Below, one piece after another: positions 55,079 to 64,000 of a DNA stretch of 64,000 bases; the stretch's first letter is position 1, and every line of letters starts with the position of its first letter. Source of the stretch: Dipteronia dyeriana (Eukaryota; Streptophyta; Magnoliopsida; Sapindales; Sapindaceae); contig CM065296.1 in the NCBI GenBank assembly GCA_032871835.1, forward strand, positions 10,054,001 to 10,118,000, given 5' to 3'. Position numbers and translations under genes: made by a program. Below the pieces are notes generated by a model. It had not been told where the DNA came from and ran no database searches. It was given only the letters and a program-made list of their open reading frames with translations.

Positions 55079-56162
55079 TCAACCAAATTCTAATGTCTCA
55101 AATTTATGCTTAAGCGCGATCAAGTCTTGGAAAAAAAATTCACGTGTCGGCATGTTCCTACACACAATAAGCAAATGCAAGTAAATGTTCAATATAAAGT
55201 ATGGTGAAATAAGTTCAGAAAACCACTTATTCCATTTGATGTTGTGTAGGCTGCTCGGAAAAGCTATGGGAGGGACATAAAGCTTGAGTTCTTTGTATAG
55301 GAGCGGCTCCTCAAAGGGACATCTTCCGCTTCCTTTGTTTTTTTTTTCCATCTCCTCCTTTTCAACTTCTTCACCTGCAACACTAGAAAAATCATCAGAA
55401 AATTCATGGGTTACTATGGTATTAACAATCTCACCATTCGAAGGGATGTTGGTAGCTTCTTCTTGCTCCGTTTGGCATGGGAATTCTTCGGGCTCCTCCT
55501 TTTGAAAATCTTCTATCAATTGCCTAATTTGTGTTTCTATCTTTCTTAATGAAACATCAAAATTCTACATTCTCTTATCAGAGTCTTGGAATCTTTTGTC
55601 CATATTTTGTATAAATTGCTTCATTGATTGTATCCTCCAATGATGGTGAGACCGGCTGCTCATAGGTATTGACTTTATTGTTGCTCCACGAGAAGTCTTG
55701 ACGATTCCTCCAATCCGGGTTGTAAGTATTGTCATATGGTTCATAACTCAACCACTGATTGTTGGAATTTCCATATGATTCATTGATAGGCCACGAATTG
55801 TAGGAATTTTCAAATGGTCCATGCATAGACCTCATGTTGTAGGAATTTTCAAATCGTTCATGCAAAGGCCTCATGTTGTAGGAATTCAACACTTGAGTCT
55901 GTTTTTCAACATATTCTGGAAATTCTCCTTTCAAATGGCAGCCCCATAGATCATGACCAACCATTCCACATATCTTGCAAACCCCTTGTTTTCTCATCGA
56001 AGTCATCGAAATCATCCCCTCTATCTGTTGACTTAAATTAGCTAGTTGCATAGTAAATCCATGAAGTGTTTCTCTTTCCTCATCATAAGCGTGCTGTCCG
56101 TAGAAGTCCATTGTACCTGAAAAGAAAACAAGAAAAAGGAAAAAAAAAGAAAAAAAAAACAA
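55079..56162 (-). pseudogene. Shortened gag of the minus-strand element (nucleocapsid kept, capsid lost)
   Basis: A leader codes MDFYGQHAYDEERETLHGFT, then a CCHC knuckle CKICGMVGHDLWGC, short tandem repeats FENSYNxRxxH, and SPSLEDT. After a one-base shift the frame resumes with QFIQNMDKRFQDSDKR, as in the other element (51246 onward), then FPCQTEQEEATNIPSNGEIV and LYKELKLYVPPIAFPSSLHN. The capsid domain seen at 50415-50891 is missing, as is the protease. Confidence 0.65.
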
Positions 56163-56247
56163 GAATAAAAACTATTAATTAATGACTCTACTACTTTAAA
56201 AAATTAAACTAAAACTGAAACTAGAAACAACCAATAAATTCAACAAA

Positions 56248-56265
56248 TCCCCGGCAATGTCACCA
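56248..56265 (-). other. Primer-binding site of the minus-strand Athila-like element
   Basis: Minus strand TGGTGACATTGCCGGGGA, six bases inside the LTR end. It differs from the plus-strand element's PBS at CG-containing positions. Confidence 0.8.
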
Positions 56266-57983
56266 AAAACTTGATTGAATGTAAATCGTGTTATAAAAAC
56301 AATACTCGCAGGTGCGCGAATCGTGAAGATAAGCACAGTGGCAAGTAAGGATCGTTCCCACGAGGAAAAGTGATTTATTTGGTTAGATTTAATTCTAATT
56401 AAAGTTAAACTAAAAAAAACCAGAAATTGATGGTGAATTGATTTAAACAAAAAACTTAAATTAAATTAATCTAATGAAAGCAATTAAAGAGATTAGGTTG
56501 TGATCAAAGGTGAGAAAGCACTAGGTCATCAATGCTCCCATACTATGTTTACTTAATGTTTCGAATTGACTTTGAAAACAAAATATTAATCAAGTTAAGG
56601 GTTCGTTCTTATCTTAAGTATGATTGTTACCGTATGATCCGGGGATGAATCAAGTGTTCTCAATTACAATTTATCCATAGATCAATGGCGCAAACTACAA
56701 CCGAGAACCCATTAAGTACAAGAACAATGAACCAAAACCTACTTGCATAGATCAATGCTAAGATCAGTTTTATCCATTTAATTGAATATTAATTAAGATT
56801 ACGTATAGATCAATACTCTAACCTCAATCATTAATTAATCAAAACCTTAAATTCATGTCAACGTATGATCATGCATTAACAAGAATAAAGAATTAAGACA
56901 TAGGATGAATTGAATAAATCAAAACTCGAATTAATGAAAATATCGTCAATTCTAATAAAGAGCATTTATAGAGGTTCACATTGATTCCCTAATATGAGTT
57001 AGTTACACATGGCGAAAATAGAAAGAGAAGAGAAAGAAACAATAAAACTCATTGATGAATTCTTCTTCGTCTTCAATCTTCGATGTGCAAAGATGAATGT
57101 AAATTGTATGGTGATGGAGTGGTGGGGGACAACCCCCTTGGTGGCTTGGGACCTCCCTTGGCTTCCTCTCCCTTGAATTGCAAAGAATAGGAAATATTTA
57201 TAGGTTATTTTTCCTTGTGAACCCCCAATTCTTCTTAGGTTTAGGAAATACATCAAGTGGGAAAGTAGAATGAAACAAGGAATGAGAATCCTTTCCTAAA
57301 TTGAATTTCCTCTTTTGATGTTTGACTCATAATTTGAGTTTTGGAAGTTTCCCAAACATGTTTTGGTCTTCGAAAATCATTATAATTTGATTTGGAAAGT
57401 TTTGGAACAATTCTGGACCAATTCAAAGTAGTTTTCCGCCAAAAATCCGTCAAACCGCGGCCTCGGTCGCTCTAGAGTAGACATGACCCCGGTTCCGGTT
57501 CGGAACCGGCGGTTCCGGTTCGGAACCGGCGGTTCCTGTGCTGGAAGGAGCCAGAACTGGAACCGAAACCGTGGAACCTCGGTTCCAATTCCGGTTTCGG
57601 TTCCGGTCTGGTTCCAATTCCGGTTCCGATTTCGGTCCGGTTCCACCGGTTCGGCTGGTTCGGTTCCTTTTTTTTTCTTTTTATACATTTATACTCATTT
57701 TTAAAAAAATACGAAAACATAAGACATGTAATAATATGAACTTGTAAATTAATTTTATTGTGTAAGGCCGTAAGCCGAAATTAAAATTAAAAAAAAATAC
57801 TAAATACATAAATTGAAATAAATGTATAAAACTAAAAATTAAAAAAATTGGTCTTGCACTTAATTTGTACCAAAATTAAGTTGCCTACGTATCCTCTCGG
57901 ACTCGGGGTTTAGAGGAATCAAAGACCACGTAGTTCTTTTACATTTTATTGTCTTTTACATATGTAATTTTGTAAGTCTGTAA

Positions 57984-60266
57984 CTAATCGCTGCCATCCG
58001 TTCCGGTGCCGGTAGTGTGATCATCATCGAAGAAATCATAAATAACTTCTGGCTCCATTTCTTGTTGTCTATATCCAGCATTTGTCCAATCATCAACACA
58101 CACTTGGACTTGAATTGATTCTGGACTCAAAAGCGATCGTCTTGCGTCCAAAATATTTCCACCCACGCTAAACTCTTGTTCCACAGCCACTGTAGAAACC
58201 GGTGTTGCAAGAATCTGTTTGGCTATTATAGACAAGATTGGGAAGTGCTTTTCATGTTCTCTTCACCAATGTAGAATATCAAATTTATCCACATCATCGT
58301 CTCTTATAAACTCAAAATTGGTACTATGATAAGTTTCTATCTCATCATACAAGATCGGACTTGATGAAGAAGAAGAAGAACCTCGTAATCTTTTGATCTT
58401 TTATGATAAAAGTGCAGACTATGCCCCCAACACTCCAAAAGATCGAGTTTGGGAGACATTTTCGTTTTGTGGAACACTAATGTTTAATGATGGACCATAA
58501 ATTCTACGATATTCATCATATAACTGATAAAATAATATCTTAATTGCAGCACAATAAGTATTAATTTCTAATTGTATACCTAAACATTTATAATAAAGAG
58601 TTAAATAATCTGTCAATGTATCTAGTTTACAACGTGGGTCAAAACACAACGCAAGCAGGTAAATAGTTGGAAACTCTCTATAATAGTGTAACCATTTTTT
58701 TTTCATAGCTTCAATGCATGCCTGTAATTGTATATCAGATGAACAGTTAGCAAATGCACCAGCAATATTACAACCCTCAATAATAAATAATTGAGTAGTA
58801 GGATAATAAACACCTGATAAATTGTTAGTAGAACTATTAAAAACTTTTAACAAATTACAATTTTTTGTACAAACATCCCAATGGTGTGCATAAAGATTGA
58901 TTTGACTAACATTATATTGCATAAAAGAAACTAATAAATCTCTATATTCATAACTTTTACAAAGCAATTTATAAGTAAAGTTCCAACGTTTTGGAACATC
59001 ATGAGAAAATCTAATGGGATGCCTACCTGCCTGTTTACAAAATCTTACCCATGCTTTCATAACATTAGGATGTTTCCACAAATATGAGAGGGCCTCTTTA
59101 ATGGGTTTAATAAAAGCTTGAAGAATTTCCAAACCTTTTTGAACGCATAAATTTAAAACATGGCAAGCACATCTTTGATGAAAAAATGTACTATTAAAAT
59201 AAGACTTGCATAATTCAATTAAAGCAGGAATAGCTGCTGTATTATTAGAAGCATTATCAAAACCAATTGAAAAAATTTTGCTTTCAATTTTATACTCTTC
59301 AAAAATGATTTTCATATTTTTATAAATATTATCAGCAGTATGTGCATCATAAAAAACTCTAAATGCAAGAATTCTTTTTTGTATTGTCCATGCTTTGTCC
59401 ATATAATGACAAGTTACACCTAAGTATGAATGCATTCGCCAATGGTCAGTACATATATCAGCACATACGGAAACATGACCTATATAGTTCGCAAAATATT
59501 TTTTTTAAATATTTTTTTCCTTTTTATAAATATCATACATTGTATGCGTGAGAGTGGTCCTAGGGACATGACATGCAGCAGAATTTAATGCTTTATGACA
59601 ATATTTAATAAAACCAACTTTTTCACCAAAACTAAAAGGTAAATGTTCTACAGCTACCATCCTAGCTAATTCTTCTCTATTAGCTTGATCACTATATTTA
59701 AATAATTGAGTGTCAGGGGTAGAAAACCTGGAAATTTGAGATTGTGCATTCCCCTTGGCAAGTTCTGCTGGATGACGGGTCGTAATATGCTTCCTATATG
59801 TGCCGTATCCTCCTGATTTAGTCAACTTGTATTCTTTAAGGCAGTAATTGCACACCGCCCAACATGTTCCATTCGGTTTCGTAACTTTCCTCATGTGGAG
59901 AACAAATATATCAGATTTGAGATGCTTCTTATCCTTCTCTACCGCCTATTCAAAATTTGGATCTGCAGCAAAATCGGGTATATTTTCTGATTGGCTTGTC
60001 ATATTACAAGGGCTAGGGCTAGGGGCGTTAGGCTGGCTAGAATTGAGTTCAGAAATTATTAAAGGGGGATTTGGATTGATTGGATAGTTTAGAGATTCAA
60101 GATAGGCTTGCCGTTGCAGGAACTCATGGTAAGCGGTGTCATCAAAACCGATATTATCCGGTTGGACCGGATCCGGCTCAGACATACGACCCTTACCGGT
60201 ACTAGAAACGGAATGCCTTGGTGGAATATCTCTTACTCCATGTCCACTTCCACTTCCACTTGCCAT
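57984..60266 (-). pseudogene. hAT transposase, near full length with five stops
   Basis: ATG at 60266 (MASGSGSGHGVRDIPPRHSV). A BED finger (CNYCLKEYKLTKSGGYGTYR, HITTRH) is followed by the catalytic region (CADICTDHWRMHSYLGVTCH, FSIGFDNASNNTAAIPALIE, HQRCACHVLNLCVQKG), a middle region (FDPRCKLDTLTDYL) and the dimerisation domain (HFPILSIIAKQILATPVSTV, VEQEFSVGGNILDARRS). The frame is continuous apart from point stops: TAG 59946-59948, TAA 59505-59507, TAG 58419-58421, TAA 58401-58403, TGA 58263-58265; it ends at 57984. No frameshift was needed, so decay is by substitution. Confidence 0.9.
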
Positions 60267-60477
60267 CGAAAAAAATAATTTATAAATAAACTCTTCAAAA
60301 AAATTAAGATAAAAATTGTTGACAAGGATTTAAAAAAATAATAATTGCAATACACTAAATATAAACAAATAAATAATTGACTAATTGGAAGATAATTAAA
60401 GAGAATTAGGAGAATTGTGATTTGAGAGAGTTGAGACTTGAGAGAGCAATTGTATGATAAGAAATGAATTAGGGGGG

Positions 60478-60485
60478 TATTTATA
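60478..60485 (-). promoter_or_regulatory. TATA box of the nested hAT transposase
   Basis: TATAAATA on the minus strand, about 210 bp upstream of the ATG at 60266, between the subterminal repeats and the coding region. Confidence 0.6.
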
Positions 60486-60639
60486 GGAAATAAAGAAATA
60501 AAGAATTAAAGGGGAAAAGAAAAAAAAATAAAATTGAGCTGTTGGGCCCAACGGTCAGCAGACCGTTGGAGCCCAACGGCTCTTTTAAGTTTTTTTTTTA
60601 AAAAAAAAAATCCATTTTTTTGTTTAAAAAATAAAGGCC

Positions 60640-60890
60640 AGGAACCGGGACCGAACCGTCGGTTCCTGGCCGGTTTTTTAAGAGAAGGAATTGGAACAGA
60701 ACCGTCGACTCCACGGTTCCGGTTACGGTTACAGTTTCAGAACCGGTTCCACGGTTCCGGTTCCGGTTCGTGTTACTGTTACGGTTACGGTTCCGGTTCC
60801 GGTTCCGGTTCCGGTTCCGGTTCCGGTTACGGTTATGGTTCATTTCACACGGTTACGGTTCGGTTCCACGGTTCGAACCGAACCGTGGTC
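60640..60890. repeat. GGTTCC subterminal array
   Basis: Seven perfect or near-perfect consecutive GGTTCC units (about 60787-60830) within a longer degenerate array; the opposite end has GGAACC/GGTTCC runs at 57488-57665. Presumed transposase-binding sites. ORFs reading RNRNRN or SGSGSG here are artefacts. Confidence 0.85.
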
Positions 60891-62320
60891 ATATCTACTC
60901 CAGAGGTCACCGCGGTCCAGACCGTTTTATTTTTCTGCCAATTTCCGCTCCGTAGACCGCTGGCTAGGTCTTGTGCCTGGAAGGCGTCTAGGCCGCGGTT
61001 GACGATCCAGCACTGACCTTCGGTTACTAAATTGAGTATAACTTCTTCTAGAAATATTGGAATTGCAATCCGTAAAGTGCGCCGGAAACTAGACTTCTAG
61101 GGATTTCAATCCATAGGTAGTAGGACACACAATTCGATATTAAATGAGAGATATGGTCCCCACAATTATACTGTTCTGCACTGGTCTGAAAATTGATATT
61201 TTTGCTCATTTTCTCCAAAATAACATCCAACACCTCTTGAATGGAATGTGACCTACACATGCTCAAAAAACACATAAAATGTCTAATTTTACCTAAGAAC
61301 AAAGCACAAATAATAGGAAATGGGGACCTAAAACATGTACAGAAATAGACCGATCACAAACCCACGGTGACCATGTATACACTAGGACAGGGACCAAGGA
61401 CGCCTCGATTCCCTGGTATCGAGGAACATTGATACCACAGTTCAGAGAGCCTCGATATCACAATACACCAGTTCCTCTATATCAAAAGCCCCAGTATCGC
61501 GGTCTATGTCACCCGATACCCCAGTACTGCGGTACCTATCCTAGACCAGTCCAACAAGCACCTCCCACCAATTTAGTGTGGGAAACAATAATGGGAAAGT
61601 CCCAACACATCGACAGATAGACCACCTAGGAGGAGGGACCAGTACACGAAAGAGCAGACTAACAACAAGACCGCGAACGAAGCCTGCAGTACCCTCTAAC
61701 CAAAAGAAGAGAAAGTTGACCTCTCCCACCATTATTGGAAACGGCCAACTTCATCAAATCCTACCAAAATGGAAGCTGTCTACTTAATCTACGGGATAAT
61801 CTCCACACTTAAATACGGCCCCAATCAACATCAAATCAGTGTTCCTAAGATTGCTAATTGATTAATCAAATTATCAGGAATGGATAGCAAAAATTGGAAC
61901 CTATAAATAAGACAAAACTCCCTTAGGAGAGAGGTCCACTTTTCAACAGAAAAAAGACAGACACCTTCACCTAGCAAACCAAGTTCTACTTATCGACTAG
62001 CACAAATTCGCCATCACATATTATGTCAAGAAAAATCCCCATAAACAATAATTGTATTACTCTATAATGTATCACTCCATGTTATAAATGTTTAAATCTT
62101 CTAGTAGAGTATGTAAAAATGTTTTTACGTATCACACCTTAAATTTTATCATTCCGGTTAATACTTCATTGTTCTTATGGTAAATCTTCCAGTACCAGGT
62201 GGTACCTCTCCAACCATGACCTTGGTAGGTGGTACCTCTCCAACCGTGACCTACCAAGGTCACGGTTCAAAAGTGTTAATTGGAGATCCACCCCTCTACA
62301 ACTTTTTGGTTAACACTTTT

Positions 62321-62338
62321 TGGCATTGTCTGTGTGAA
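62321..62338 (+). other. Decayed Tat-type primer-binding site
   Basis: TGGCATTGTCTGTGTGAA differs from TGGCGCCGTCTGTGGGGA at five positions; four are C-to-T or G-to-A changes. Confidence 0.55.
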
Positions 62339-63104
62339 ATAGACCTCCCATTTTGTTGTCTTGCTTAGCACTACCTTGAAATGGAAGAAGATGAGGTTGT
62401 GATACTGTCAAGGATAACCTGATCCATCGAGGCTCCAATCATTTGCTTCCACCCAAAGAGTTCAAAAGCATGGAAGGGGATCGAGACACCACAATCTAGC
62501 GTTCGTCCCACCATCAAACGTACATTCCGTGCTCCGAGCCATAGCTATCCCAAAAATAAATCAAGATATATTGGAGCAGTAGGCCGTAACTTTTGTATAA
62601 AGTATATGCCTTTGAATAATCTCCGAGGGAATCACCTCTCACTTCGAAGGACCCCGAACAATAGGAGAAACTAGACTAGGTACTTGAGTGTTGGTCTTCG
62701 TTAGACTCGGGCTACAACCTCAAGTTTTGGACCCCCCAACAGATTTCTGACCACGATGGGTGAAATCCGCTGTTGATATTCCTCCTAAGGAAAACCAGTC
62801 AATAGCCAAACCGACGGCAGAAGAAAGACCCCGGCAAACTTGATGCTGGTGGTAGTAACAGTCCAAATAAGAGCTCTAGAAGGAACCGTCCTTGAAGGGA
62901 GGAGCATAGAAAAGCAACAGATATGTCAGAAACATTAGACAACGAAGGCTCAAATACCTGGTCCAAGGGAAGTTGACTCAAATGCCTCTAGGACCAGGTA
63001 ACCAAGATGGCCAAGGAGATTGTGTACTTAAGAAAGGGAAAACACAGGGAACACAGAAAGATCCTCTAAGAGAAAAGAATGCATAATTTTTAAAAAGGAT
63101 CAGG
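62339..63104 (+). other. Leader and degraded N-terminal gag region
   Basis: Weakly coding-like DNA with many stops between the PBS and the recognisable capsid segment. I recognise no domain. Confidence 0.4.
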
Positions 63105-63357
63105 GTGGCAGAGCTACCACCTAGATTCAAAATGTCAGTCGAGAAATACTCCAGATTAGAAGATCCCTTAAGCCACTTAGAGAGCTTCGTACACTAGTTG
63201 GAAATTCAAAACGTTACCCGATCAACGATGTGTAGGATGTTCCCTTCAACCCTGACTGATTGTGCCAAGACTTGGTTCAGAGAGCTACCCCCATGTAGCA
63301 TATATTTCTCCACGTAGCTCACCAAGGATTTTTGTGCTCAGTTCCAAGGGATCAAGC
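63105..63357 (+). pseudogene. Ty3-gypsy gag (capsid) fragment
   Basis: The frame reads RVAELPPRFKMSVEKYSRLE, DPLSHLESFVH, a TAG, LEIQNVTRSTMCRMFPSTLT, DCAKTWFRELPPCSIYFST, a TAG, LTKDFCAQFQG. This matches the Retrotrans_gag pattern (P.fk...Y.g..dP..Hl..F, MCR.FP.tL...A..WF..LP..SI.sf..L...F..qF). Two stops and truncation at 63357 show it is dead. Confidence 0.75.
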
Positions 63358-64000
63358 TGTAGGAACCCAGATTTATGTTGCATAGCGAAAAAAGGGTCTT
63401 AAAAATTTTATGCAACTTGTAAACCATAAACAATATATAAGAATATATAAAGATAATTAGATCATACCCTTGAAGATCTACTCCTTTGTTTCTTTAAGCT
63501 TTATTCCGATTGTCAACCACCAAGTCTTCCTTGCTATGTCCCGCGATTTGGCAACTGCGTTTGGGCGCGTCACGATTTTCAATGAACTAAGGAGGATGAG
63601 GATGCTTGAAGAAAACTCCTTTTCTTCTTACTATGTTCGACAACTACAAGACTTTCTTTCTTTATTTCCTTGGCCAAAAATTACCTAGACCTTCTAAGGT
63701 TTTTTTTGTTTGCTCTGTGTATTTGGTTCAATGACCTAGTAAGTATGTATCCCAGTTATGTTAATATATTTATATTTAATTATTAACTAGATACATACCT
63801 TTTTCAAAATATATCTCCATATATTAAAACGATATTTAGTATTTAAGTGTCCTAGGTAAAATATAAATCTAACTCCCACTCATCCCTAGTTGACTAAAAC
63901 TTAAATACTAGACTACACAAAGAATAAAAAATAATCTAATTATTTTAATCTGTCTTAGTCATGATTTGAACCTCTAACCTCTAATTAACAATTAATTAAT
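63358..64000 (-). mobile_element. Probable LTR edge of another retrotransposon
   Basis: The gag sequence switches abruptly at TGTAGGAACCCAG (63358). The new sequence looks like the terminal part of a Copia-type LTR in minus orientation, but no opposite border, PBS or coding region falls in the window. The ORF at 63470-63688 shows no recognisable domain and I do not call it a gene. Confidence 0.35.

Larger units (their letters stand above)
57478..60897 (-). mobile_element. hAT element nested in the Athila-like LTR
   Basis: Termini TAGACATGACCCCGGTTCC and ...CGTGGTCATATCTA form inverted repeats. The flanks are CTCTAGAG (57470-57477) and CTCCAGAG (60898-60905), an 8-bp duplication with one change, and removing the insert restores the LTR seen in copy 1 (CTCGGTCGCTCC...). 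Subterminal GGTTCC arrays lie at both ends (57488-57665 and 60640-60890). Transposase is on the minus strand. Confidence 0.92.
54410..61356 (-). mobile_element. Non-autonomous Athila-like element, minus strand, 5' LTR interrupted by a hAT
   Basis: On the minus strand: 5' LTR (61356 to 56272), PBS (56265-56248), shortened gag remnants (56162 to 55079), the GGGAGGCAACCCACC signature (about 55014-55034) and the 3' internal region to 54410. Protease and pol are absent; the 3' LTR is missing. Confidence 0.8.
56272..61356 (-). mobile_element. Athila-like 5' LTR, copy 3, split by a hAT
   Basis: Borders are TGATCGGTCTATTTCTG at 61356 (minus strand) and ...CAATCA at 56272. Subtracting the hAT (57478-60897) and one 8-bp duplication leaves about 1,657 bp, in line with copy 2 (1,680 bp). 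Minus-strand TATAAATA is at 57195-57202. The 56500-57460 part is nearly the same as copy 1. Confidence 0.85.
61357..63357 (+). mobile_element. Tat-type Ty3-gypsy element, 5' LTR part, PBS and partial gag
   Basis: TATAAATA at 61902-61909 is followed by a leader, an LTR end GGTTAACA (to 62315) and a decayed PBS TGGCATTGTCTGTGTGAA (62321-62338). The element at 44677 ends the same way (GGTTAACA), supporting related families. The gag fragment at 63105 is cut by another insertion at 63358. The left LTR border is unclear; 61357 is simply where the Athila-like LTR ends. Confidence 0.6.

Noticed and set aside
57472..57747. ORFs over the left GGTTCC array
   Set aside because: Same hexamer artefact as at the other end of the element.
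60598..61016. ORFs reading RNRNRN, SGSGSG or VPVPVP near the hAT right end
   Set aside because: Translations of the GGTTCC hexamer array in different frames, not proteins.

Overview
The window is plant nuclear DNA, almost certainly from a eudicot. The evidence is spliceosomal introns, AT-rich non-coding DNA, Athila/Tat-type Ty3-gypsy LTRs, long Copia LTRs, several plant hAT families, a FAR1-type and an Ulp1-associated Mutator-like element, and fragments of a receptor-like protein (RLP) resistance gene. I see no intact host gene, tRNA, rRNA or CRISPR array. It is a nested transposon island of the kind found in gene-poor or pericentromeric DNA. Every coding region I recognise is a transposon protein or a gene fragment, and every one carries stops or frameshifts. 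All assignments come from reading the sequence; no database search was run.

Layout. (1) 1-6850: a Mutator-like element with a transposase (minus strand) and a convergent Ulp1/DUF1985 gene (plus strand), ending in a GATCGAGAAC-type tandem array. (2) 8083-13244, continued at 20279-21287 and 28119-28561: an RLP gene (minus strand) split by an hAT element, whose hAT 3' end plus RLP 5' exon was amplified into a tandem array. I count nine copies (R1-R9) in at least two alternating subtypes. (3) 13245-20278: unrelated insertions in the array: a CACTA end, a Copia LTR with PBS, an AT-rich foldback element and a long Athila-like LTR with PBS. (4) 21288-28118: a decayed hAT built from two different copies joined through a minus-strand Copia LTR. 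(5) 30161-32472: a non-autonomous hAT. (6) 33540-38110: a hAT with a perfect 8-bp target duplication and a near-complete transposase. (7) 38455-39840: a hairpin-rich satellite. (8) 39841-43505: degraded genes of Mutator-type elements (a 'putative plant transposon protein' gene and a FAR1-type N-terminus) with GCGACC-rich flanks. (9) 43510-63357: nested Ty3-gypsy elements: a Tat-type 5' end, three copies of one Athila-like LTR in both orientations, two internal regions lacking reverse transcriptase and integrase, a hAT nested in the third LTR, and a second Tat-type 5' end with gag. (10) 63358-64000: a probable LTR edge.

How the parts work together. Nesting gives relative ages. The RLP was hit by a hAT and the composite was amplified. 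Later insertions (CACTA, LTR elements, a second hAT) broke the array, and LTR-mediated recombination made a chimeric hAT. In the right half an Athila LTR was later hit by hAT 57478-60897. The observations most worth pursuing are the alternating RLP-hAT array, the chimeric hAT with mismatched flanks, a transposase 3' stem-loop with a compensatory base-pair change between two copies, a hairpin-forming inverted repeat of about 490 bp per arm at 53839-54893, and an Athila-like gag-protease region followed by a coiled coil and a second zinc knuckle instead of reverse transcriptase.
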